Assembly: GCA_001825665.1 (NCBI GenBank)
Contig: MHXZ01000102.1
Span: 1 to 64,000 of the forward strand
Source of the DNA: Planctomycetes bacterium GWF2_41_51
GTDB taxonomy: Bacteria; Planctomycetota; Phycisphaerae; Sedimentisphaerales; UBA12454
DNA: 64,000 nucleotides
Reading direction: 5' to 3'
Positions within the stretch are counted from its first letter, which is position 1; every line of letters starts with the position of its first letter. The notes beneath the pieces were generated by a model. The model was not told the origin of the DNA and did no database searches. It was given only the letters and a program-made list of their open reading frames with translations. Positions 45,419-54,337 of this stretch are shown here, in pieces. A program made the translations under genes and the position numbers.

Positions 45419-47941
45419 ATGGTAATGAAGCATAAAATTATAGGATTTTGTATTTTCCTTTTGATAGGAGGCGTAAGCACGTCCTATGCTGTAAGAGAAG
45501 TTGGTATAGAGATTAAGGCAGATTATAAAACCAAAGTCAGCCCTGAGCTTTATGGCCTTTTTTTTGAAGAGATCAACCATGCCGGCGATGGCGGGCTGTA
45601 TGCTGAAATGGTAGTCAATCGTACTTTCAAAGAACTGGTTCTGCCTGAAAACTGCAAAATTGAAAATGGTAAAGTCGTTACTGCCAATGGATGGCCTGGT
45701 TGGAGCCGGTTAAAACCGCAAAGCAATTTGCATGGATGGTCTGAAATCGCCCAGGATGGCGGACAAGTAACGATTAGTATCGATGACCAGTCTCCGCTGA
45801 ATAAACAAAATTATAATTCGCTCAAAGTCGAAGTAAAAAACGCCCAGGGCAGGGCAGGATTTGCAAACGAAGGTTACTGGGGTATGGCCGTTGTTGAGAA
45901 CGAAAATTATAATCTTTCATTCTATGCCAATAGCCCGACTAATGTGAACCTGACAGCATCGATTGAAAGCATTGATGGCAATACAATTTATGCGACTTCA
46001 ACGATCAATAATGTTCAAGGTACATGGAAACAATATAAGTGCAAGCTCACCGCCAACAAAACAGGTACTAAGGCCAGGCTGGTGATAACGGTTGACAGGC
46101 CCGCTACGTTGAAGTTCAACATAGTTTCATTATTTCCAGAAAAAACTTATAAGAATCGTGAAAATGGCTGGCGTGTCGATATTTATGAAAAGTTAGCCGC
46201 TCTAAAACCGAAATTTCTCAGATTCCCGGGCGGCTGCTTTGTAGAAGGATGCACGCTGGATAACCGCTACAAGTGGAAAGAAACTATCGGCCCGGTTGAA
46301 GAAAGGCCCGGCCATTGGAATGTCTGGGGCTATCGTTCAATGGATGGTATCGGTTATCATGAATATTTGCAGCTTGCAGAAGATCTTAACGCAGAAGTTT
46401 TATATGTTGTAAATGTTGGGCTGAGTTGCCAGTTTCGTAAAGCAGAGGTGCTTACTGATTCACAGATTATTAATCTGTATGTTCAGGACGCACTTGACGC
46501 TCTGGAATATGCAATGGGTTCAACGGATACAAAGTGGGGCGCTGCAAGAGTAAAGAATGGCCGCTCCAACCCTTTTAAAATCAAATATATTGAAATAGGC
46601 AATGAAAATCATGGGGCTGACTATAATCGTCTATATCAAATTTTTTATGATGCGATCAAAGCAAAGTACCCCGAGATTATAACTATCGCAACCGCAGTTG
46701 TTCCAGATGCCCCCCTCGAAGTGGTTGATGAGCATTATTATAAAGGCTCAAATTGGTTCCTTGCAAATTCAAATCTTTATGATAAACAAAATCGCAAAGG
46801 ACCAAAGATATATGTCGGCGAATACGCAGTACATACAGGTATTGACGAAGGGAATTTGGGCGGAGCGATTGCCGAAGCAGCCTTTATGATGGGCATTGAG
46901 CGGAATTCGGATATCGTTACGATGGCTTCATATTCTGAAATGCTCCAGAACTCAAATGACCGCGGATGGAATTACAATGCCATACATTTCGACAGCTCCC
47001 GAATTTTCGGCAGAAGTTCCTACTACATCCAGGAAATGTTCATGAACAACACACCTACCGTTATGGTTGATTGCAATGTTGTTGACAATTCTGATAGCCA
47101 CAAACCTTCGATTCCGCAGGGATTGTTTGGCTTGCGGACATACGCCACTGACGCCGAATTCAAAGATATACGCATTACTCAGGATGGTAACATTGTGTAT
47201 GCTTCGGATTTCTCAAAAGGCTCGCAGGAATGGGGAACAGAAGTAGGCAGTTGGATTACCGAAAATGGCGTCTATCGTCAGAGTAATAACACCTTACAAA
47301 ATACTGCCGCATACCTTAATAAGGTAATATTATCGAACTGCACTATTGAACTCAAGGCCAAGCGCAACTCCGGCTCAGAAGGCTTTATGGTAATGATCTA
47401 TAAAAACGACGGCTACTATGTGCAGTGGAATCTGGGAGGCTATAAAAATACTCAGCATGTTATCCACGGCATCAGTGACTATGGCTGTATGGAAGATTTC
47501 ACCATTCGCAAACCAGGTTCTATTGAGCTTAATCGTTGGTATGATCTCAAGCTGGTTCTTAACAATGGTCATATCGATTTTTATCTCGATGGGCAGCTAA
47601 TTCAGAGTGCAGATATTAATACCAACATCCCCCGGTTTTTTGCAAATGCCGGTATTGATGAGAAATCAGGTGAGTTGATAATTAAACTTGTCAATCCGAC
47701 GGGGGAACCGATAGATACAAAGTTGAGCCTTACTGATTTTAGCTCAATCAGCTCTTCTGCCGAAGTTATTACTCTTTCGGGAGAAAATCCATTGGCCGAG
47801 AACTCGTTTGACAATCCGACGAAGATATCGCCGATAAAATCGACTTTCGACGGCGTTGATTCTAATTTTATATATACAGTCAAGCCCTGGTCGGCCACCA
47901 TCCTTCGGTTTGGTGTTAAGAAAGGGCTTAACACCATATAG
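45419..47941 (+). CDS. secreted GH51 alpha-L-arabinofuranosidase with inserted LamG-like domain
   Basis: 840 residues with a signal peptide (ending TSYA). LYGLFFEEINHAGDGGLYAEM opens the enzyme, a carbohydrate-binding-like insert spans about 80-235, and the barrel has LRFPGGCFVEG, the acid/base Glu in IEIGNENHG near residue 395 and the nucleophile Glu in YVGEYAVHTG near residue 466. A concanavalin-like domain (about 577-733; ASDFSKGSQEWGT, WYDLKLVLNNGHIDFYLDG) is inserted before the C-terminal beta-sandwich. The enzyme releases alpha-L-arabinofuranose from arabinan, arabinoxylan or arabinogalactan. It starts 14 bp after rpiB. Confidence 0.88.
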   Translation: MVMKHKIIGFCIFLLIGGVSTSYAVREVGIEIKADYKTKVSPELYGLFFEEINHAGDGGLYAEMVVNRTFKELVLPENCKIENGKVVTANGWPGWSRLKPQSNLHGWSEIAQDGGQVTISIDDQSPLNKQNYNSLKVEVKNAQGRAGFANEGYWGMAVVENENYNLSFYANSPTNVNLTASIESIDGNTIYATSTINNVQGTWKQYKCKLTANKTGTKARLVITVDRPATLKFNIVSLFPEKTYKNRENGWRVDIYEKLAALKPKFLRFPGGCFVEGCTLDNRYKWKETIGPVEERPGHWNVWGYRSMDGIGYHEYLQLAEDLNAEVLYVVNVGLSCQFRKAEVLTDSQIINLYVQDALDALEYAMGSTDTKWGAARVKNGRSNPFKIKYIEIGNENHGADYNRLYQIFYDAIKAKYPEIITIATAVVPDAPLEVVDEHYYKGSNWFLANSNLYDKQNRKGPKIYVGEYAVHTGIDEGNLGGAIAEAAFMMGIERNSDIVTMASYSEMLQNSNDRGWNYNAIHFDSSRIFGRSSYYIQEMFMNNTPTVMVDCNVVDNSDSHKPSIPQGLFGLRTYATDAEFKDIRITQDGNIVYASDFSKGSQEWGTEVGSWITENGVYRQSNNTLQNTAAYLNKVILSNCTIELKAKRNSGSEGFMVMIYKNDGYYVQWNLGGYKNTQHVIHGISDYGCMEDFTIRKPGSIELNRWYDLKLVLNNGHIDFYLDGQLIQSADINTNIPRFFANAGIDEKSGELIIKLVNPTGEPIDTKLSLTDFSSISSSAEVITLSGENPLAENSFDNPTKISPIKSTFDGVDSNFIYTVKPWSATILRFGVKKGLNTI

Positions 47942-48002
47942 TAGTGATAAGTAATGAATCCGATTATTATAGGAAGCATGCCTTCCAATGAAAGGAGTAT
48001 AT

Positions 48003-49007
48003 ATGCAAAAGATTATTAATAAAGCAAACAATGTTGTTGAGGAAATGCTTGCAGGTTATATTCGCGCGATGAAAGACTCTGTAGCATCTACTGAAAATGA
48101 TAGAGTTTTGAAATATAAAAATGCGCCTGTCTCCGGTAAGGTCGGCATAGTAACCGGAGGTGGTTCTGGCCATAAACCTGCGTTCATCGGGTACATTGGA
48201 AAAAATATGGTCGATGCAGTTGCTGTCGGCGAAATATTTTCCTCACCTCCTGCTCAAATGTTCTACGATGCGTTTAAAGCTGCCGATGCGGGTCAAGGAG
48301 TGGCTTGTCTCTATGGTAATTATGCCGGCGATAATATGAACGTAAAAATGGCTATTGAAATGGCAAATGCTGATGGCATATCGGTCAAAACAGTTGTTGC
48401 CAATGATGATGTTCCATCTGCCCCGAAAAATGAACGCAATCGAAGACGCGGCGTTGCGGGCGAAATACTTATGTGGAAAGTTGGCGGCGCAAAGGCTGCT
48501 ATGGGTGCAGGTCTTGATGATGTTATAGCCGCTGCTCAAAAAGCAATTGATAATACTCGCAGCGTAGGTATCGGTTTGAGTCCGTGTACTATTCCTGAAG
48601 TGGGGCATCCGAATTTTAAAATTGAAGAAGGAAAGATGGAAGTAGGAATCGGCCATCACGGCGAACCCGGCCTTGAAGTTGCCGCTATTGAAACCTCGAA
48701 GGAAATGGCAAAAAGAATGGCAGATATTGTTCTGCCTGATTTGCCTTTTAATAAAAATGATGAAGTTGTAGTTTTGATTTCCGGCCTTGGTTCAACACCA
48801 ATGATGGAATTGTGTATTCTTTTCAATGATGTTGCGGATATTCTTGATAAGGCCGGCATTGGCATTTATCATTCGTATGTTGGTAATTATTTCACTTCGC
48901 TCGAAATGGCAGGCGTTACTTTAACGGTTATGAAACTTGATGAAGAACTCAAAAAATGCATAGATTTCGAGGCTGATTCTGTCGGCCTTAGGCAATTTGA
49001 AAGGTAA
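48003..49007 (+). CDS. dhaK: DhaK-type kinase subunit (dihydroxyacetone/ketose-binding)
   Basis: 334 residues from ATG 48003, behind AAAGGAG; the track's start five codons earlier is not needed. TGGGSGHKPAFIGYIGKNM and the substrate-binding His in GIGHHGEPG (near residue 218) match DhaK, which holds a ketose through a covalent hemiaminal. The ATP-binding DhaL subunit is encoded 21 bp downstream. No PTS partner (DhaM) is in the window, so the phosphate donor is probably ATP. In this sugar locus the substrate is more likely a ketose such as erythrulose or a pentulose than dihydroxyacetone; that is inference. Confidence 0.88.
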   Translation: MQKIINKANNVVEEMLAGYIRAMKDSVASTENDRVLKYKNAPVSGKVGIVTGGGSGHKPAFIGYIGKNMVDAVAVGEIFSSPPAQMFYDAFKAADAGQGVACLYGNYAGDNMNVKMAIEMANADGISVKTVVANDDVPSAPKNERNRRRGVAGEILMWKVGGAKAAMGAGLDDVIAAAQKAIDNTRSVGIGLSPCTIPEVGHPNFKIEEGKMEVGIGHHGEPGLEVAAIETSKEMAKRMADIVLPDLPFNKNDEVVVLISGLGSTPMMELCILFNDVADILDKAGIGIYHSYVGNYFTSLEMAGVTLTVMKLDEELKKCIDFEADSVGLRQFER

Positions 49008-49028
49008 CCATAAACGAAGGGAAAATAT

Positions 49029-49670
49029 ATGCAGGCATTTTTAAATACCAATGGCAGCGTAATTGTCGAAGATTTAATTACCGTGATTCAGGAGAATCGG
49101 CAATATCTCAGCGATATAGATGGGGCAATCGGAGATGGCGACCATGGTATAAATATGAATAAAGGCTTTACACTTTGTGCAGAATCTCTAAAGGAAACAC
49201 CTGGTGATTTGACACATTGTTTGAATACTCTTTCAAAAATATTGATGACAAAAATAGGCGGTTCAATGGGGCCATTGTATGGCTTCTTTTTTCAATCGAT
49301 GGCAAAGAAAACCGGAGATAATGAAAAAGTTAACGGACAGATATTTGGCGAAATGCTCAATGCCGCAGTTGGATCAATACAAACGATAAGTGATGCACGG
49401 GTCGGAGATAAAACTCTGCTTGATGTACTTGTACCTGCCGCACATACATTTAATGCCTATTTCGCTCAAGGCTCTGATTTTTTAACGGCGCTCCATGAAA
49501 TGAAGTCCGCTGCTATTAAAGGACGCGATTCAACTAAGGAGATGATAGCCAAAAAGGGCAGGGCAAGCAGACTTGGCGAACGTTCTCGCGGAGTATTAGA
49601 TGCAGGTGCAACTTCATGCTGTCTTATACTCTGCACAATGGCAGATAGTATAAAAAAAATTATAAAGTAA
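49029..49670 (+). CDS. dhaL: DhaL-type kinase subunit (nucleotide-binding)
   Basis: 213 residues. The Mg-ADP-binding motif DGAIGDGDHGINMNKGF, the block KIGGSMGPLYG, DARVGDKTLLDVL and the late GRASRLGERSRGVLDAGATS are those of DhaL. It should form the active kinase with the upstream DhaK. GAAGGGAAAA ribosome site. Followed by a sugar-transporter gene, consistent with a complete uptake-and-phosphorylation unit. Confidence 0.9.
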   Translation: MQAFLNTNGSVIVEDLITVIQENRQYLSDIDGAIGDGDHGINMNKGFTLCAESLKETPGDLTHCLNTLSKILMTKIGGSMGPLYGFFFQSMAKKTGDNEKVNGQIFGEMLNAAVGSIQTISDARVGDKTLLDVLVPAAHTFNAYFAQGSDFLTALHEMKSAAIKGRDSTKEMIAKKGRASRLGERSRGVLDAGATSCCLILCTMADSIKKIIK

Positions 49671-49699
49671 GCTAATTCATTTTTTTAATGGAGGATCAA

Positions 49700-50710
49700 A
49701 TGGTTATAATTGAATCGTATTCACTTGCAGTTTTGTTGTGTTTCGTAGTAATGCTTGCATGGGGTTCATGGCCTAATACAATGAAATTAGTGCCGAAGGA
49801 ATGGCGTTTTCAGCTTTTCTATTGGGATTACGCTGTTGGTGTTTTGATATTTTCATTAGTTATGGCTTTTACACTGGGAAGCAATGGAAGTACGGGAAGA
49901 GGTTTTCTCGCGGATATTTCACAGGCAAGCAGTAAGGCTCTTTGGTTGGCATTTATAGGCGGTGTTATTTTTAATTGCTACAATATTCTGCTTGTAAGCG
50001 GCGTTGATATTGCAGGTATTGCAGTTGCTTTCCCAATAGGCGTTGGATTAGCTCTCGTGCTTGGAACAATAGTAAATTATATAGCAAATCCAATGGGCAA
50101 TGCGGCGATTTTATTCATAGGAATCGCAGCGGTAGTCCTCGCTGTACTGTTTTGCGCTCTTGCTTATAAAAAAGTTCCATCTGTCGGGGAGAAAAGCACA
50201 ACAAAAGGAATTCTCGTTTCTTTGGCAGCAGGTGTATTCGGTACTTTCTGGTATTATCTTATAGCCGCTTCGATGGCAGCAATGTCCGCTGACCGTGTCC
50301 TTGAAGCAGGAAAGCTTGGACCATACAGCGCAGTTGTAATGTTTGCTGTTGGATTGGTTGCATCTAATTTTGTATTAAACAGCCTCGTTATGAAAAAACC
50401 TTTTGCCGGCTCTCCTGTTCCATTTAGCGACTATTTTGCAAAAGGTAATTTAAAAATTCACTTAATAGGTATTTTAGGGGGACTCATTTGGGGTGTTGGA
50501 ATTTCTTTTAGTATTCTCGCCTCTGGTGCGGCCGGTTTTGCTATCTCATATGGTCTGGCGCAGGCATGTACAATGGTTGCCGCGATATGGGGTGTCTTTA
50601 TTTGGAAAGAATTCAAATCAGCATCTAAAGGCGCTGGAACTCTTATCACTGCTATGTTTATTTCATATTTTGTCGGAATAGCTTTATTAATTGTATCAAG
50701 GTCTTATTAA
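49700..50710 (+). CDS. GRP-family sugar transporter (drug/metabolite transporter superfamily)
   Basis: 336 residues from ATG 49700, behind GGAGG; the track's start four codons earlier overlaps the ribosome site. About ten membrane helices with WGSWPNTMKLVPKEWRFQLFYWDYAVG and AGIAVAFPIGVGLALVLGTI, the pattern of the glucose/ribose porter group within the DMT superfamily. It probably imports the monosaccharide that the adjoining isomerase and DhaKL kinase act on. Downstream overlap: the next gene begins 16 bp after its stop. Confidence 0.8.
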   Translation: MVIIESYSLAVLLCFVVMLAWGSWPNTMKLVPKEWRFQLFYWDYAVGVLIFSLVMAFTLGSNGSTGRGFLADISQASSKALWLAFIGGVIFNCYNILLVSGVDIAGIAVAFPIGVGLALVLGTIVNYIANPMGNAAILFIGIAAVVLAVLFCALAYKKVPSVGEKSTTKGILVSLAAGVFGTFWYYLIAASMAAMSADRVLEAGKLGPYSAVVMFAVGLVASNFVLNSLVMKKPFAGSPVPFSDYFAKGNLKIHLIGILGGLIWGVGISFSILASGAAGFAISYGLAQACTMVAAIWGVFIWKEFKSASKGAGTLITAMFISYFVGIALLIVSRSY

Positions 50711-50726
50711 TTATAAGGAATTAAAA

Positions 50727-52133
50727 ATGCAAAAACTTACATTTGGTGTTATAGTCGGCAATAGAGGATTTTTCCCTGATGCTCTTGCTAAAGAAGGGCG
50801 CGAAGATATGCTCGCACAACTTAAGGCGATGGGTATTGGTTCTGTTGCTCTGACCAGCGAACAAACAAAACATGGGTCGGTTGAAACATTCGCAGATGCG
50901 AAAAAATGTGCAAAGTTATTCACTGAGCATTCGAATGAAATTGACGGCATCATTGTAACATTACCAAATTTTGGTGATGAAAAAGGAGTAACCGAGTCAA
51001 TCAAGCGTTCAGGTCTCAATGTTCCTGTTTTGATTCACGCCGAATCCGATGATATGGCTAAAATGACTAACGCTAATCGTCGCGATTCTTTCTGCGGCAA
51101 AATTAGCGTATGCAACAATCTTAATCAGGCAATGATTCCATATACCCTGACAGCCAAACATACTATTGGTGTTAAATCTGCTGATTTCAAAAAAGACCTC
51201 GAAAAATTTGCCTCTGTCTGCGCGATTGTAAAGGGGCTCAGGAATTTAAGGTTTGGCGCCATTGGCGCACGCACAGGAGCTTTCAATACAGTCCGTTACA
51301 GCGAAAAACTTCTCGAAGCAAACGGCATTGCCATTGAAACAATTGATTTATCTGAAATACTCGGAAAAGTTGCTAAAATCAATGATAATGATGCGTTGTT
51401 AAAAGCAAAACTCAATGCGATAACCAGTTATATAAATACAGATAATGTACCAAATGATTCCATAATGAAGATGGCTAAATTTGGCCTTGTGATTGATAAC
51501 TGGATGAAGGATTTGGACCTCAGGGGTTCAGCTATTCAATGCTGGACTTCGCTTCAGGAATTTTTTGGCATCATGCCTTGTACGCTTATGAGCATGATGA
51601 GCGAATCTTTATTGCCTTCTGCCTGTGAAGTTGATATTGCTGGACTGCTGGGTATGTATATCCTCCAGCAGGCTTCGCAAACCCCAAGCGCAATTCTCGA
51701 TTGGAACAATAACTATGGCGATGACCCTGATAAATGTGTTGTATTCCATTGCTCAAATTTACCTAAATCATTTTTCAAAACAACGGAAATGGATTATAAT
51801 GCAATAATTGGTTCTGTTATGGGCAAATCTTGTTCATACGGCACTGTGTCCGGAAAGATTAAGCCCGGACCTGCTACATATTGCAGGATTTCTACCAATG
51901 ACCGAAATGGTAATATTTCAGCCTATGTAGGGGAAGGTAAGTTTGTAGATTGCGATATTGAATCTTTTGGCGGTTATGGTGTTATGGAAATACCAAATAT
52001 GCAGATGCTGATGCAGCATATCTGCAAGTTCGGATTTGAGCATCATGTTGCGGTAAGTATGAGTAATTATGCAGCCGCAATTAATGAAGCCCTTACAAAC
52101 TACATGAATTGGAACGTATATTTGCATCAATAA
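50727..52133 (+). CDS. L-fucose/L-arabinose isomerase-family protein
   Basis: 468 residues from ATG 50727 behind AAGGA. The N-terminal half has a Rossmann-like layout (IDGIIVTLPNFGDEKGV, VPVLIHAESD). The C-terminal half has AIQCWTSLQEFFGIMPCTLMSMMSE, SACEVDIAGLLGMYIL and CVVFHCSNLPKSFF, with candidate metal ligands (Glu and His) of ketol isomerases; EHHVAVSMSNYAAAINEAL near the end resembles the terminal His block. It should convert an aldose such as L-arabinose or L-fucose to its ketose. It is last of the TIM-barrel/RpiB/DhaKL/transporter group, so it may supply the ketose to the kinase. Substrate not certain. Confidence 0.75.
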   Translation: MQKLTFGVIVGNRGFFPDALAKEGREDMLAQLKAMGIGSVALTSEQTKHGSVETFADAKKCAKLFTEHSNEIDGIIVTLPNFGDEKGVTESIKRSGLNVPVLIHAESDDMAKMTNANRRDSFCGKISVCNNLNQAMIPYTLTAKHTIGVKSADFKKDLEKFASVCAIVKGLRNLRFGAIGARTGAFNTVRYSEKLLEANGIAIETIDLSEILGKVAKINDNDALLKAKLNAITSYINTDNVPNDSIMKMAKFGLVIDNWMKDLDLRGSAIQCWTSLQEFFGIMPCTLMSMMSESLLPSACEVDIAGLLGMYILQQASQTPSAILDWNNNYGDDPDKCVVFHCSNLPKSFFKTTEMDYNAIIGSVMGKSCSYGTVSGKIKPGPATYCRISTNDRNGNISAYVGEGKFVDCDIESFGGYGVMEIPNMQMLMQHICKFGFEHHVAVSMSNYAAAINEALTNYMNWNVYLHQ

Positions 52134-52153
52134 AAATTTAGAAAGATTGAAAA

Positions 52154-54274
52154 ATGAAAAAAGATATTACTATATTTGCCATTTGCGTTATTACAACTTG
52201 CTTTACTTTTGTAGGTTATTGCCAAAAGCCGAACCCCGTCATTGAACCTTTCGATTATAAAGGAATTCAATTAAATGACGGCCGTCTTCAACAGCAGTTC
52301 GAAATTGTAAAAAACGAATATTTAAGAACTTCAAATGACGACCTGTTAATTGGTTTCAGAAAACGAGCCAATTTACCTGCCCCCGGCAAAGAACTTGGCG
52401 GCTGGTATTCTGCTGATTCATTCAATATCTTTGGCCAGATTATCGGCGGCTTGTCAAGAATGTATGCCGCTACCGGTGACAAGCAATGCCTTGAAAAAGT
52501 CAATAGCCTTGTTGCCGAATGGGCTAAAACAATAGACCCTAACGGCTTTTTCTATTATACGGTAAAACCAAACGCCCCTCATTATACTTATGAGAAAATG
52601 GTCGGCGGTCTTCTTGATGCTTATGTCTATTGCGACAATAAACAGGCAAATGAATGTTTGAGCAAAATTACTGTTTGGGCAATTAAAAATCTCGATAGAA
52701 AAAAAGTATATGCTTTTAATGCCGGCCAGGGTAACACCGAATGGTACACTCTTTCTGAAAATCTTTATCGCGCCTGGCTCATCACAGGCGATCAGAAGTA
52801 TTTAGATTTTGCTCGTGAATGGGAATACACCGAATATTTGGATATTTTTGCCAAAGGTGGCAACATCTTTGACAGGTGGGGCGACTACCACGCATACAGT
52901 CATGTTAACGCGGTCAATGGCGCAGGTTCTGCATATATGGCAACTGGACAGGAACATTATCTTAAAACATTGATAAATGCCTATGATTATTTCAATACCC
53001 ATCAATGTTTCGCGACGGGCGGTTTTGGCCCTCGGGAAAGATTCAAACGCAACCGTGCAGAGTTGATAGGCAGTCTGTGTCTTGATGAACATCATTTTGA
53101 AACTCAATGCGGCTCATGGGCTGCATTTAAAATGTGTAAGTATCTGTTAACATACACAGGTGATGCACGCTTTGGTGATTGGATTGAAAGGCTTGTATTT
53201 AATGGTATAGGCGCTACTCTTCCTGCCGATGCGGATGGTTCGATTCAATATTGGTCAAACTACAATGTTTATGGTGCATCTAAGAAAAATTCGGGTGTAT
53301 GGTCTTGTTGTGCCGGTTCACGTCCTCAGGCCGTTGCAGATTATCATGACCTTATCTGGTTTAAAGATGCAAATAATATTTATGTCAATCTTTATGAACC
53401 CTCGACTTTGAAATGGAAATTCGCAGATGATACAGTTACCATTTCGCAAAAAGGCATCCTGGAAGAATCACAGACAATTGAATTTACAATAAGTCTCGCA
53501 GGAAAATCTGAATTCGGTATTTACTTTAGATTGCCCGGCTGGTTAAAGAAGCCTGCTTTAGCGAAAGTTAACGGCCAAAGCGTAGAACTCGCAAGTAATC
53601 AAAAGCATTGGGCTGTTTTAAAACAAACATGGAATGATGGCGATAAAATCAGTTTGACACTGCCGATGGGTATAACTGTAAATCAAATCGTTGCTGAAAA
53701 ACCATATTTTTTAGCGTTGAGCTATGGCCCGGTAGTTTTAGCTGTTGATTGTGAAAAAACACCACGTCTTAAGAACATCAATTGGAAAGATGCTAATGAA
53801 ATGATAGAGATTTCAAAATCGCCTCTTGTTTTAAGTCCGAAATCAAATCCCGAAATTGTTCTTAAACCTTATTATTCTTTTGCCGCCGAAGAGCATTATA
53901 AATTGTATATCGATCCGAATTCTGGAATTGTTCACAAGCCTCAATTTATTGGAAGGTGGCAAAAAAGCAGTGCCTTTATGTACAGCAATGCAGCAGATTC
54001 AATTGCCAAAGCCGTTTTTGAAGGAACATCCATCAGATGGCTTGGTGCGAAATTTGATGATGCCGGCAAGGCAGAAGTAAGCATCGATGGCACTGTTGTT
54101 GATATAATTGACCAATACGGCCCCGGCCGTGATTTGCCGTTTGAATGGAAGCACGAAGGGCTTGAACAGGGCACGCATGTAATCTCTGTCCGTGTCTTGG
54201 GACAAAAAAATGAAAATTCCAAAAATACATACATAAATGTTGCGAGCTTTAAACCAATTTTACAAGTAAAATAA
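52154..54274 (+). CDS. secreted GH127-type beta-L-arabinofuranosidase
   Basis: 706 residues with a signal peptide ending GYC-QKP. GFRKRANLPAPGKELGGWY, FETQCGSWAAFKMCKYL and WSCCAGSRPQAVADYHDLIWF carry the family signature. One C-terminal module (DAGKAEVSIDG, GTHVISVRVLGQKNENSKNTYINVA). No dockerin repeat. It is a close tandem duplicate of the next gene (similar length, near-identical blocks throughout), so the two probably arose by recent duplication and may differ in linkage preference. It is 20 bp after the isomerase gene. Confidence 0.82.
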   Translation: MKKDITIFAICVITTCFTFVGYCQKPNPVIEPFDYKGIQLNDGRLQQQFEIVKNEYLRTSNDDLLIGFRKRANLPAPGKELGGWYSADSFNIFGQIIGGLSRMYAATGDKQCLEKVNSLVAEWAKTIDPNGFFYYTVKPNAPHYTYEKMVGGLLDAYVYCDNKQANECLSKITVWAIKNLDRKKVYAFNAGQGNTEWYTLSENLYRAWLITGDQKYLDFAREWEYTEYLDIFAKGGNIFDRWGDYHAYSHVNAVNGAGSAYMATGQEHYLKTLINAYDYFNTHQCFATGGFGPRERFKRNRAELIGSLCLDEHHFETQCGSWAAFKMCKYLLTYTGDARFGDWIERLVFNGIGATLPADADGSIQYWSNYNVYGASKKNSGVWSCCAGSRPQAVADYHDLIWFKDANNIYVNLYEPSTLKWKFADDTVTISQKGILEESQTIEFTISLAGKSEFGIYFRLPGWLKKPALAKVNGQSVELASNQKHWAVLKQTWNDGDKISLTLPMGITVNQIVAEKPYFLALSYGPVVLAVDCEKTPRLKNINWKDANEMIEISKSPLVLSPKSNPEIVLKPYYSFAAEEHYKLYIDPNSGIVHKPQFIGRWQKSSAFMYSNAADSIAKAVFEGTSIRWLGAKFDDAGKAEVSIDGTVVDIIDQYGPGRDLPFEWKHEGLEQGTHVISVRVLGQKNENSKNTYINVASFKPILQVK

Positions 54275-54311
54275 AATGAATAAATTCTTGAGCATAGATA
54301 TAATTGCATAA

Positions 54312-54325
54312 CTCAAAATTTTGAG
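54312..54325. promoter_or_regulatory. 14-bp palindrome before the second tandem GH127 gene
   Basis: CTCAAAATTTTGAG is a perfect palindrome directly upstream of the GGAAAGG ribosome site and the GTG start at 54338. It could be an operator or a hairpin controlling the duplicate; no partner is known. Confidence 0.35.
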
Positions 54326-54337
54326 GAAAGGTAGATT

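Noticed and set aside
47972-47986. GGAAG-CATGC-CTTCC hairpin between GH51 and dhaK
   Set aside because: Only five pairs and no T-run; too weak to call a terminator.
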